From Nostoc linckia FACHB-104 (GTDB lineage: Bacteria; Cyanobacteriota; Cyanobacteriia; Cyanobacteriales; Nostocaceae): a DNA stretch of 64,000 nt. A model generated the notes under the pieces. That model made no database searches, was not told where the DNA came from, and saw nothing but the letters and a program-made list of their open reading frames with translations. The stretch spans positions 1 through 64,000 of the forward strand of contig NZ_JACJQJ010000040.1 of assembly GCF_014696615.1 (NCBI RefSeq). Direction: 5' to 3'. The stretch's first letter is position 1, and each line of letters opens with the position of its first letter. Positions 9,800-19,823 of this stretch are shown piece after piece. A program made the translations under genes and the position numbers.

Positions 9800-12040
9800 A
9801 TGAACCAACAATTCTCATCTGATAACCCCCAGGCAACTTTGGGAGCGGACATTAATATGATTGGGTGTAATCTGACAGATATCGCTTCATGCGAGAACAC
9901 AACATATTTGCAGCAGGCTATTGATTATAGTCCTGTGGCGATGGTTATATTAAATCGGGAAATGCGCTATTTGGCGCTGAATCGCAAATGGTTAGAAAAC
10001 TATCAACTTACTGATGATGTAATTGGACTCAGTCACTACGAAGTATTTCCTGATATCCCCGAAGAATGGAAGCAGATTCATCAACAATGTTTAGCAGGAG
10101 CGATCGCGCAACGAGATGAAGACCGCTATCTACGTGCGGACGGTTCTATTGAGTGGGTAAGCTGGTTGATACGTCCTTGGTATCAGGCTAATGGTGAAAT
10201 CGGTGGGCTGGTAATGTTTAGTGAAAACATCACACAGCGCAAACAAGCTGAAGAAGACCTACGTGCCAGAAATTTGCTGTTGCGTTCTATTTTAGAAAGT
10301 ACACCAGACTTTATTGTTGTTAAAGATTGCCAAGGTCGTCATGTTGCCCTCAACTCCAATTTAGCTAAATTCTTGGGTAAGCCCATTAACGAGATTATTG
10401 GCAAAGACGATACTGAAGTATTACCCCTGGATGTAGCCAAGGAAATCATGGCGAAAGACCGCCAGATTTTGGCAACAGGAATGGTAGAGACTTACGAAGA
10501 AGAAGTCTCTACTAATGAATTTGGAGGAATTTTTCTGACCACAAAAGCTCCTTGGCGTGATGCTGAAGGCAAAATTCTGGGGATTATTGGTACAACAAGA
10601 AACATTACTGAACGCAAACAAGCTGAAATCGCCCTAGCCAAAGCTAAAGAGGCCGCAGAAGCAGCAAGCTATGCTAAAAGCGAATTCCTCGCCAATATGA
10701 GCCATGAATTGCGGACTCCCCTCAACGGTATCTTAGGCTATGCCCAAATTCTGCAACGTTCCCAACACTTAGATGAAAAAGAGCGATCGCGTATTGATGT
10801 CATTTACCAGTGCGGTTCACATTTGCTGACTTTAATTAATGACATTCTGGATCTGTCAAAAATTGAAGCTCAGAAATTGGAGCTGATGCCGACTGATTTC
10901 CACTTACCAGCATTTTTGCAAGGTGTGGCAGAAATGTGTCGCATCCGCGCCGAACTCAAAAATATTAATTTTCAATATCAATTGGCTGCGGAATTACCTA
11001 TTGGAATCCATGCCGATGAAAAACGCTTACGGCAAGTGTTAATTAATCTTTTGAGCAACGCCATCAAATTTACCGATACAGGTAGCGTGACTTTGACCGT
11101 TAGCTATGCCTCAGAAGGAAAAATTCGCTTTCAAGTCCGTGATACCGGTATGGGTATCCCTGCAGAAAACCTCCAAGTTATTTTTCAACCTTTTGAACAA
11201 GTAGGAAATCATCGACAACAAACTGAAGGTACTGGATTGGGATTGGCAATTAGTCAAAAAATTGTCGAATTGATGGAAAGCAATATTGAGGTTCAAAGTC
11301 AAGTCAATGTTGGAAGTATTTTCTGGTTTGATGTTAACTTACCTGAAGCTGATGAGTGGGTCAAAACATCTCAAGCCGATGACAAAGGACAAATTATTGG
11401 CATTAAAAACTGCCGTCCTAAAATTCTGATTGTGGATGACAAATGGGCAAATCGCTCAGTCATTAACAATTTGCTCAGTCCCATTGGCTTTGAGGTAGCT
11501 GAAGCAGTCAATGGACAAGAAGGATGGCTGAAACTCTGGGCATTTCAACCAGATATTGTCCTGACTGACTTATTGATGCCAGAAATAGATGGCTTTACAT
11601 TGATTAAGCGCATTCGTAAATCAGAAACATTCAAAAATATTGTAATTATTGTGTCATCAGCAAGTGTATTTGAAAGCGATCAAAATCGCAGCTTAGAAGT
11701 AGGTGGAAATGATTTTTTACCCAAACCAGTACAAGCAATGGTTCTCTTGCAAAAATTGCAGAAACATCTGCATCTAGATTGGCTTTATGAAGAGCAGAAA
11801 AATATACATCAGGAAGAGCTAGATTGTACTGAGTTAATTGTTCCACCCATAGCCGAACTAGAAACTCTGTACAAGTTGGTAATGAAAGGTAATTTTAAGG
11901 GAATTATTAAACAAGCAGCTTTAATTCAACAAATGGATGTAAATTACATTCCCTTTGCAAAAAAGCTGCATGAACTAGCAAAAGGATATCAAGACCAAGA
12001 TATCCTGGCACTCATTCAATCTTATAAGTCAAAGCTTTGA
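9800..12040 (+). CDS. hybrid sensor histidine kinase, PAS-PAS-HisKA-HATPase-REC
   Basis: 746 aa; two PAS regions, H-box [14 protein letters not shown], ATPase [23 protein letters not shown]...DIVLTDLLMPEIDG. Confidence 0.93.
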   Translation: MNQQFSSDNPQATLGADINMIGCNLTDIASCENTTYLQQAIDYSPVAMVILNREMRYLALNRKWLENYQLTDDVIGLSHYEVFPDIPEEWKQIHQQCLAGAIAQRDEDRYLRADGSIEWVSWLIRPWYQANGEIGGLVMFSENITQRKQAEEDLRARNLLLRSILESTPDFIVVKDCQGRHVALNSNLAKFLGKPINEIIGKDDTEVLPLDVAKEIMAKDRQILATGMVETYEEEVSTNEFGGIFLTTKAPWRDAEGKILGIIGTTRNITERKQAEIALAKAKEAAEAASYAKSEFLANMSHELRTPLNGILGYAQILQRSQHLDEKERSRIDVIYQCGSHLLTLINDILDLSKIEAQKLELMPTDFHLPAFLQGVAEMCRIRAELKNINFQYQLAAELPIGIHADEKRLRQVLINLLSNAIKFTDTGSVTLTVSYASEGKIRFQVRDTGMGIPAENLQVIFQPFEQVGNHRQQTEGTGLGLAISQKIVELMESNIEVQSQVNVGSIFWFDVNLPEADEWVKTSQADDKGQIIGIKNCRPKILIVDDKWANRSVINNLLSPIGFEVAEAVNGQEGWLKLWAFQPDIVLTDLLMPEIDGFTLIKRIRKSETFKNIVIIVSSASVFESDQNRSLEVGGNDFLPKPVQAMVLLQKLQKHLHLDWLYEEQKNIHQEELDCTELIVPPIAELETLYKLVMKGNFKGIIKQAALIQQMDVNYIPFAKKLHELAKGYQDQDILALIQSYKSKL

Positions 12041-12102
12041 CAAACACCAAAAGACAGGATTAATCCTGCCTTTTCTGGGTTTCCACACGTCTGAGAGGTT
12101 GT

Positions 12103-13431
12103 ATGACTCTGGTAAGTGAACAAACGGCGACAGTTTTAATTGTTGATGATAATTCTGCGAATTTAGGTGTCTTATCTGATGCTCTGGATCAAGTTGGCTT
12201 AGAAGTATGTATAGCAAAATCTGGCAAAATAGCTTTAGAAAGGATTAAATATGTGACACCAGATTTGATTTTACTGGACATCATGATGCCAGAAATGGAT
12301 GGCTTTGAAACCTGTAATCATTTAAAAGCTAATCCTGTTACTAAAGATATTCCAGTTATCTTTATGACGGCATTCTCTGATACAGCTAACAAAGTCAAAG
12401 GTTTTGAAGTTGGGGCTGTAGACTATATTACTAAACCCTTCCAACAGCAAGAAGTTTTATCAAGGGTTAAATTGCACCTCAAATTACATGATTTATCAGC
12501 AAAGCTAGAGCAAAAAAACGCTTTATTGGAACAAAAAGTTGCAGAAGTTAGCCTTGCATATCAAGACCTACAAGAAATGCAACTTAAGTTAATTCAAAGT
12601 GAAAAATTATCTAGCTTAGGACAGATGGTTGCTGGTATTGCCCATGAAATTAATAATCCAGTAAATTTCATTTATGGCAATCTCATTCATGCCAATGAAT
12701 ATACTCAAGAAGTACTAAATCTCTTACACCTTTATCAAGAAGAATATCCCAGCCCCACACCTCGCATTCAAACAGGACTCGCTGAGATTGACCTAGATTT
12801 TATTCAAGAAGATTTATTAAAGCTGCTCAAATCAATGAATATTGGTGCAAAACGTATTCGCGATATTGTGCAGTCTATGAGGATTTTCTCTCGTGTTGAT
12901 GAAGCCAACATGAATGCAGTAAATATTCATGAGGGTATTGATAGCACACTGATAATTTTGAATTATCGCTTCAAGCCCAAACCAGATTGTCCCGGAATTG
13001 AATTGCTCAAAGATTACAGTCAATTGCCACTTATTGATTGTTATGCAGGGCAACTTAATCAAGTATTTATGAATATTATTGCCAATGCTATTGATGCTTT
13101 AGATGAATATAATCAACAGCGTTCATTTGCAGAAATTCAGCAGCAACCAAGCCGGATAGAAATTCGGACTACGATGATTGGCAAGGAACGGGTAGCTATT
13201 CACATTGCAGATAACGGCCCAGGTATGAGTGAAGAAGTGAAAGCAAAGCTATTTGAACCATTTTTTACAACTAAATCTTCTGGTAAAGGAACTGGATTAG
13301 GATTATCAATAAGTCACCAGATTATTGTTGAAAAGCATGGTGGAAGTCTCTCTTGCCAATCCGTACCTGGACAGGGAACAGAATTTGTAATTCAAATTCC
13401 TATTCATCAAAAACTTAGCCGAGTAGCTTAA
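12103..13431 (+). CDS. REC-histidine kinase hybrid
   Basis: 442 aa; REC ([25 protein letters not shown]), H-box [13 protein letters not shown], ATPase GTGLGLSIS. Confidence 0.93.
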   Translation: MTLVSEQTATVLIVDDNSANLGVLSDALDQVGLEVCIAKSGKIALERIKYVTPDLILLDIMMPEMDGFETCNHLKANPVTKDIPVIFMTAFSDTANKVKGFEVGAVDYITKPFQQQEVLSRVKLHLKLHDLSAKLEQKNALLEQKVAEVSLAYQDLQEMQLKLIQSEKLSSLGQMVAGIAHEINNPVNFIYGNLIHANEYTQEVLNLLHLYQEEYPSPTPRIQTGLAEIDLDFIQEDLLKLLKSMNIGAKRIRDIVQSMRIFSRVDEANMNAVNIHEGIDSTLIILNYRFKPKPDCPGIELLKDYSQLPLIDCYAGQLNQVFMNIIANAIDALDEYNQQRSFAEIQQQPSRIEIRTTMIGKERVAIHIADNGPGMSEEVKAKLFEPFFTTKSSGKGTGLGLSISHQIIVEKHGGSLSCQSVPGQGTEFVIQIPIHQKLSRVA

Positions 13432-13551
13432 TGGTTAAGAGTCAAAAGTAGTTTGTTATTGATCATTTGTCATTGGGTAATTGGTAATGGGGATTTTTTA
13501 TTACTCCTGTACTTCCTTATCCCCAGTCTCCAATCCCCAATCCCTAAGCAG

Positions 13552-15063
13552 CTAAGGCAACCAAAAGTTCGGTAGGATAGATTCGCTCAATTGACGGACT
13601 GTTTGGTTGAGCGATCGCGCCGCTTGTATGTGGGGTTCATCTGCTTCTACTGATAAAATCTTAGCTGGCTGACCTGCTCCTAAATAGGAGATTACTGAAT
13701 TCGCTGCTGCTAAACCAGTAACATAAGCTTTTTCCTGCGACCATGAACCATGAGGGGTGATAATCCAATCACCACTCATAAACACATTGGTAAAACTAGT
13801 TGTAGCTGGCAACATATAGCGATAACTCCCTGGTGCAAAATGAGTCACCGCATTTGGCAGGCGAATTACACTTCTATCAATCACCTTTGCTTCTCGAAAG
13901 GCTGGTATACAAGTTGTTAAATAACGCTGAACGATAGGCACAATTTCCTCATCACTTAAATTGAGGAATTGATTGGCATGATAAAAATCAGCTTCGATTA
14001 CTGTTCCTGTTTCATTTTTATATTCATCATGGATGGCATTTAAATCAAAAAATGTCCATCCGGTAGTTGTATCAAACCCAAAACAGGCATTAGAAGGGCG
14101 AGGAATATCAATTTTGCGGTCAAACCATAAGCGAGTGGCTAAAACATCTATTGCCCCTAAATTATTTAAATTACGAAATTCTTCTCGATTGTGTAAGCTG
14201 GGGCTATTAGCAACTATTTTCTTCATCCCAGTAATGCCAACAGCAAAAATAACAGCATCGGCATCAAAAACTTCATCACCACAAACTACACCTGTGGCTC
14301 GATTATTACTATCTACAATTACATCTGTAACACGTTTTTGAGATAATACTTTTGCACCAGATTTTTCAATAAGTTCTACCCAAGGACGGAATATTTTTTC
14401 CCCAACAGTTCCTCGACACCAAACTACATCAAAATCTGCTTGATGCGCCAAAATAAAAAAGTACAACATTCCTAATGTAGCGGCGGCAGAACATTGTTCA
14501 CCAGGGGCAAACAAGCCTACCAATAACATTGGTTCAAAAGCTTCTTTATAAAGTCGTGCTGAAACCCCAAAGTCTTTGAATAATTCACGGGCTGTGACAA
14601 AATCATAACGCCGCCAAGCTTCAGGAGAATTATCAAAATCAACTACAGCATAAAGTAAAGGTAAGGCACTCAAACGGTCAATTAATGGTAGCCGTTGAAA
14701 TTTAGTGTAAAGAAAAGTTCCTAAAGGAGTGGGTAGCCTTGGTAAGTCTTGAAAAATCGGTGATTCTACCTCTAATCCTGCAGGAGAATATTGAGCAGAA
14801 CGAGTCCAAGTTGTAAAAGGATTAATTCCTAATTCATTGATGAGGGCAAAAATATTTCTGTAAGGATACCAAAAGCCATGTATACCCGCCTCTACAGAAC
14901 GTCCGGCGGCTGTTTTCCAACCAGCAACTAATCCCCCAGGATAAGGCCCAGCTTCTAGCAGCGTTACATCATATCCTTGTTTTGCCAGATGGTAGGTAGC
15001 CCCTAAACCAGCCCAACCTGCACCTACAACAACTACCCGTTTTTGTTGTGACTCTGCTTTCAT
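13552..15063 (-). CDS. FAD-dependent oxidoreductase (carotenoid desaturase-like / amine oxidase superfamily)
   Basis: 503 aa; VVVVGAGWAGLGATYHLAKQGYDVTLLEAGPYPGG dinucleotide-binding motif; C-term VFMSGDWI..GSWSQEKAYVTGLAAAN. Confidence 0.85.
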   Translation of the reverse strand: MKAESQQKRVVVVGAGWAGLGATYHLAKQGYDVTLLEAGPYPGGLVAGWKTAAGRSVEAGIHGFWYPYRNIFALINELGINPFTTWTRSAQYSPAGLEVESPIFQDLPRLPTPLGTFLYTKFQRLPLIDRLSALPLLYAVVDFDNSPEAWRRYDFVTARELFKDFGVSARLYKEAFEPMLLVGLFAPGEQCSAAATLGMLYFFILAHQADFDVVWCRGTVGEKIFRPWVELIEKSGAKVLSQKRVTDVIVDSNNRATGVVCGDEVFDADAVIFAVGITGMKKIVANSPSLHNREEFRNLNNLGAIDVLATRLWFDRKIDIPRPSNACFGFDTTTGWTFFDLNAIHDEYKNETGTVIEADFYHANQFLNLSDEEIVPIVQRYLTTCIPAFREAKVIDRSVIRLPNAVTHFAPGSYRYMLPATTSFTNVFMSGDWIITPHGSWSQEKAYVTGLAAANSVISYLGAGQPAKILSVEADEPHIQAARSLNQTVRQLSESILPNFWLP

Positions 15064-15374
15064 TGCAGACTAGCCTCCGATTATTGCTATCTATAATTAA
15101 ATTTAAAGTATCTGTAAACCGATGCTAACATTTCATCGTAAAATTACTGACGAATGCCAATAAGACTAGCCTATAGTAGCCATAAAAATTAGATTATTAG
15201 CACAAGTTTTACCCTAAACAACCGCGATTTTAATGAATTATTAAATCAGGAAGTATTTTGATAATTATTTTATGTATTTTCAATGAATTAATCTCGATAA
15301 AATAGCACTTGCACTTAATAGTTGGTTAAGAGTATAACAGAAAAAATAGCTAGCTATTAATTAAGAATCTTCTT

Positions 15375-16277
15375 ATGACTCAATTAGAAAAATCTAGAAA
15401 TAGCCTGAGTGACTTTCAGTTGCGGGATGGTATTTATTTTCCGCAGAACTATGAACATTTAAATAGTACTGAACACAAACAAAAATGGGATGAAATTGGT
15501 AAGACTTATTATGGTTCTCAAAAAATTGAGCAGCTTCCCGAAACATCAGCTATTAAACAAGATTACACTTTGCTAGGTGGCAAACCAGGCGGCACATGGA
15601 ATAAATTTCCTGTGAATAAGTCTGTAGATTCTATTCTAGAAATTGGTTGTGGTTACGGACGCGCTCCATTGCATCTTTCAAAGGATAAAAATCTGAGATG
15701 CCAAAAATATTATGCTATTGATATCTCCGAACCTTTACTTAGAAGATTAATTAAAGTAAAACAAGAATACGATTTTTTTCCTGGTGCTGAATTTAATATA
15801 ATTTGTAACTCAGCAGAAATCTTACCTTTGGAAGATAACTCTATAGATTTAGTAATTTCTAATTGTGTTTTTATGCATATACCAGACGCACAATTAAGAA
15901 ACTTATTAGCTGAGATATTTCGGATACTTAAACCAGGCGGTAGCTTTGTATTTAATCATTCTTTTCACAACAAAGCTTGCCCATCTCATATTATCCATAA
16001 CTTCATTAGAAACCTTAACATATTTAGCAAAAATCCTATCTATCTCAAGCAATATTCAGCCCGAGAAGTAGACGAAATGTTAAATAATGCTGGTATCAAA
16101 GCAAAATGTCCGCAATATACAGTGGAACCAACAACAGAATATGCAATTTTGCCGGAAACCATCAAAGGTATTGCATTACCATTTGCAAAAGCAATTAATA
16201 GAAGCTTGAAGCCTTCAGATGCTTGGAAAGAAACTTTAGCTTATGGTTTTAGTGCTTACAGCAATCCACTTGAATAG
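15375..16277 (+). CDS. class I SAM-dependent methyltransferase
   Basis: 300 aa; ILEIGCGYGRAPLHL (motif I), ILKPGGSFVFNHSF. Confidence 0.88.
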   Translation: MTQLEKSRNSLSDFQLRDGIYFPQNYEHLNSTEHKQKWDEIGKTYYGSQKIEQLPETSAIKQDYTLLGGKPGGTWNKFPVNKSVDSILEIGCGYGRAPLHLSKDKNLRCQKYYAIDISEPLLRRLIKVKQEYDFFPGAEFNIICNSAEILPLEDNSIDLVISNCVFMHIPDAQLRNLLAEIFRILKPGGSFVFNHSFHNKACPSHIIHNFIRNLNIFSKNPIYLKQYSAREVDEMLNNAGIKAKCPQYTVEPTTEYAILPETIKGIALPFAKAINRSLKPSDAWKETLAYGFSAYSNPLE

Positions 16278-16302
16278 CAAATAAAATATTTTTTACTTAT
16301 TT

Positions 16303-16334
16303 AGAAACCACTGTTAAACAGTGGTTTCTTTTTT
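16303..16334 (+). terminator. rho-independent terminator of the methyltransferase gene
   Basis: AGAAACCACTG-ttaaa-CAGTGGTTTCT followed by TTTTTT. Confidence 0.85.
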
Positions 16335-16460
16335 ATTTAGGTGCTCAAAGTTTAAGGGATAAAATCCAAAAATTCTTGGTGATAATCTTGAATGATTTGT
16401 CCCCCTTACCCCTGGGATTAAAACTGCCTTTATTGAAATAGATATTATTTATGCAAATTC

Positions 16461-16844
16461 TCAAATTGCAATGGTAGAAAAGCGATGCTCTAGACGAGTG
16501 AGACGTTCTGAGTAATTTTTGATTACTTGTAGGGCAAATAAAGGCGTTTCTTGAACTACGAAAATAAATCTTTGTTCATTAAGAAAAGCAAGTTGACAAT
16601 TGGTTTTAGCAATAGCTGTATAAGTTCTATTTTTGATTCCTACAAGTACACCTATGCCAAAAACTTCTCCTCCTTGAATTGTTTCTATAACTTTGTTATT
16701 GATGAATATCTCAACCTCTCCTGCTATGATGCCATACATAAAATCTCCCGGTTGTCCCTCTTCAAATATGACTTGTCCTGCTGAAAATACTTGAGGATCT
16801 AGTTGTTTTTGGAAGATGCTGATTGTTTGGACAGGACTTAACAT
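16461..16844 (-). CDS. single cyclic nucleotide-binding (CRP-like) domain protein without HTH
   Basis: 127 aa; VIFEEGQPGDFMYGIIAGEVEIFINNKVIETIQGGEVFGIGVL; ORF ends before any HTH. Confidence 0.8.
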   Translation of the reverse strand: MLSPVQTISIFQKQLDPQVFSAGQVIFEEGQPGDFMYGIIAGEVEIFINNKVIETIQGGEVFGIGVLVGIKNRTYTAIAKTNCQLAFLNEQRFIFVVQETPLFALQVIKNYSERLTRLEHRFSTIAI

Positions 16845-17273
16845 GAAAAAACTCCTAATGCTCTGTTTTTAGGCCTATTTGTGGCATTGTAATTCTAGCT
16901 ATCACAAATGTATAGCAAGCAATACCCAATTAAGCACAATAATCTGACAGATGCAATAATAAAACTATACTCAAGAGGTATTGTAAGAAAGTACCCTTCA
17001 TGATTTTCTCAAACTATCTATGCACAAGAGACAGGGTGGACAACCAAAATCAGGAAGATAGTTGATAAATTTTGGCTATTGACTGATGGTTAAGTATTCT
17101 CTAGATAGTGGCTCCTACTATCAATTCCACACCAAAGGTATCATAATATCTCTTCTCTGAATCTGGTTTTCATACACAAATATTGATAGCTAGAGAAAAT
17201 TTTTGTCTGCAAGAGGGAGTGAAATTTATCAATTTGTCCGTTATCTTCAAATATAGAGTTGAATATAAATTAA

Positions 17274-17471
17274 TTGACAATGGATGACTCAATATTTATT
17301 ATATTTCTTGCCTTTGGGTTTCTTTGGCTGGTAATGGGAGTTGTCGGTTGGATTGCTTTTCTAAAATCTGAAGGCGAAGAGATTAAGTTTGGAAAGTGGG
17401 GGCTGATAGTTGCTATCCCCATTATCATACCAATAATTATTACCTTAATTATTGGTGTGCTTTACCATTAA
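17274..17471 (+). CDS. small membrane protein, unknown function
   Basis: 65 aa with two hydrophobic segments. Confidence 0.4.
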   Translation: MTMDDSIFIIFLAFGFLWLVMGVVGWIAFLKSEGEEIKFGKWGLIVAIPIIIPIIITLIIGVLYH

Positions 17472-17663
17472 TTGAAGTATTAATTATTAAGTAGCATTTA
17501 GAAGTAGGGTGCGTTAGCCTATGGCATAAAGCATCGTGTGTGAATTGGTAGTTTATTGCTGAATTTTGATAATTTCGCAGTTAGTACAGAGTGTACTTAA
17601 CATAAAGACTGAAGTCCGGACTACGAAATAATTTACTTATTATAGAAAAAATTTTAGGGCACT

Positions 17664-17690
17664 GATGCGTTACGCTATCGCTAACGCATC
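17664..17690. repeat. palindromic repeat GATGCGTTA-CGCTATCGC-TAACGCATC
   Basis: Perfect 9-bp inverted repeat directly 3' of the minus-strand ORF 17691-18182. Confidence 0.6.
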
Positions 17691-18182
17691 CTACGTCAAC
17701 GGAGATTGTTGTTGTAAATAAAGCTGATCGCAATACATTGCCCAAGCGAAACCAAACAAGCCGCTTAAAGAACCTGCGATCGCAGCTATCATACCCCATC
17801 CCAGTGGCCCAGTCCACTGAGTAATCTCTTTGAGAACTGCTGTACTGGCTTTGCTGACAACATAAGCTGTCCCTGCGGCTGCAACTGTGACAAATCCTAA
17901 TTCTGCCAAAATATCAATCAGTTCTTTTTGAGATAAATCCTCTGAAAAATAAATTTTCCAGATGTTGGTGTACATCAAAATATCAGAAGCTGTTAACAGA
18001 ATTTGTTTAGGAAGTTCTCCGCCTGGAGTTGGGGTTGCTGAGGCTGTACCACTACCAACAGCATAAGTAGCGATCGCTAAAGCAGTGTCTAATCTTTTTT
18101 TGCCTAGACTACTCACAGACTTGTCTCCATAATTATCTAAGTACGCTGCCACTGTGGGAGTAAATATAATATAGCAATCCAA
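17691..18182 (-). CDS. membrane-associated hypothetical protein
   Basis: 163 aa; two hydrophobic/glycine-rich segments; no catalytic motif recognised. Confidence 0.6.
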   Translation of the reverse strand: MDCYIIFTPTVAAYLDNYGDKSVSSLGKKRLDTALAIATYAVGSGTASATPTPGGELPKQILLTASDILMYTNIWKIYFSEDLSQKELIDILAELGFVTVAAAGTAYVVSKASTAVLKEITQWTGPLGWGMIAAIAGSLSGLFGFAWAMYCDQLYLQQQSPLT

Positions 18183-18613
18183 TTTAATTTATTAAAAATT
18201 TGGGTCAAAAATTTAGTTCTTCAAGCACAGTCAGCAGTAGTATTTCAAATTCAATACTCAGATATAGCACGTTTATTTAAGTCATTCTACCGAGGTAAAA
18301 ATATTGGTAATATTGCTGTTACAGACTTGGTGTTATCAATTGTAAAAAAGTGTGTGTAACTGTATAGAGGAGCAATTTATCTAAATAGTGTAGTTGTGTT
18401 TGCCACAAAGTTGACTGTACCGCTACCAATGACGGGTAGGGATTGGGGAGGAGGGAGATGTAGATCCATAGTGGCTACCTGTAGGGTGAGGAATAAGAAA
18501 GAAGGGGAGAAGGAACTTATGACTGTTGACAAACGCTAAAACCTAAACCCTAAATAAGCAATAAAACAATTTTTATTAGCAATTGTATGAATCATTTAAA
18601 AATAAAGGTAAAA

Positions 18614-19711
18614 ATGATCAAGATTTTGGTGATTGAGGATGAAGAATCAATTCGCGAAAATGTTCGGGAACTCTTAGAAATGAAAAACTTTGAAGCCATT
18701 ACAGCAGAGAATGGTGTAATTGGCATCCAGAAGATAAAAGAGCAAATTCCGGATTTAATTCTTTGTGATGTCATGATGCCAGAATTAGATGGCTATGGCG
18801 TTTTGAGATTTTTACAACAAAATTTAGCTACTGCATATATTCCTTTAATTTTTCTCACGGCTAAAGCTGATAAATTAGATTTACGCCAAGGTATGGAATT
18901 AGGTGCTGATGATTATTTGACAAAACCATTTACTTCCCAACAATTGCTGAAAGCCATCACAACTCGATTAGAAAAACAAGATGCTATTAATAGGAAATCT
19001 CAAAAACAAATGGAAGAGTTAAGGAGTAATATTACACTGTCTCTTCCTCATGAGTTACATACATCGTTGAATGGCATTATTGGATTGTCGGAATTGCTGA
19101 TAGAAGATTACAATTCGATGGATAAAGGCGAAGTCTTAGAAATGCTAGAGTTAATTAATACCTCTGGCAAAAGATTATATAGATTAACTCAAAATTTTTT
19201 ACTATATGCAGAGCTAGAATTATTAGCAAAAAATCCTGAAGAAATAAAAGCGCTAAGTAATGAATTACATGAAAGTGATTCTCAGAAAGTAATTACGGAA
19301 ATTGCTTTAGAAAAAGCTCAACAGTCAGCCAGAGAAGCTGATTTACACTTAGATTTGCAAGATATTAAAGTTAAAATTTCCGAACCACACTTAAATAGAA
19401 TAGTTATAGAAATTATTGATAATGCTTTTAAGTTCTCGCCGCCAGGTACTCCTGTACATATAATCAGCAACCTCAATGGAGATAATTTTAACTTGGATGT
19501 GATTGATTGTGGACGAGGTATAACCAGTGATGAGATTGCGGCTCTGGGTGCTTATATGCAATTTGGGCGTAAACTCTACGCGCAGGAAGGCTTGGGATTA
19601 GGGCTGATTATTGCGAAAAGATGTGTTGAACTTTATGGAGGAGAATTGAAAATCAATACAATTCCAGGAAAGCATACTATTGTTGGCTTTACTCTTCCAT
19701 ACTTAAAGTAA
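18614..19711 (+). CDS. response regulator-histidine kinase hybrid (REC-HisKA-HATPase)
   Basis: REC (ILVIEDEESIREN, DLILCDVMMPELDG, LTAKAD), H-box LPHELHTSLNGIIG, ATPase IEIIDNAFKFSPPGT and GLGLIIAKR; start chosen at MIKILVIEDEE. Confidence 0.88.
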   Translation: MIKILVIEDEESIRENVRELLEMKNFEAITAENGVIGIQKIKEQIPDLILCDVMMPELDGYGVLRFLQQNLATAYIPLIFLTAKADKLDLRQGMELGADDYLTKPFTSQQLLKAITTRLEKQDAINRKSQKQMEELRSNITLSLPHELHTSLNGIIGLSELLIEDYNSMDKGEVLEMLELINTSGKRLYRLTQNFLLYAELELLAKNPEEIKALSNELHESDSQKVITEIALEKAQQSAREADLHLDLQDIKVKISEPHLNRIVIEIIDNAFKFSPPGTPVHIISNLNGDNFNLDVIDCGRGITSDEIAALGAYMQFGRKLYAQEGLGLGLIIAKRCVELYGGELKINTIPGKHTIVGFTLPYLK

Positions 19712-19823
19712 ATTTAATCGTTTTCATAATAGATTTAGTAGAAAATATTGACATCTATCATTAGTAGCTAAGAAGCTTATTTTATAAAATTTATATTATT
19801 AATAATTATAATAATTATAGGAA

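Noticed and set aside
12049-12075. Strong terminator between the two kinase genes (AAAGACAGGATTAATCCTGCCTTTTCT)
   Set aside because: Stem is mismatched and the T tract is short; may be a weak attenuator but I cannot support more.
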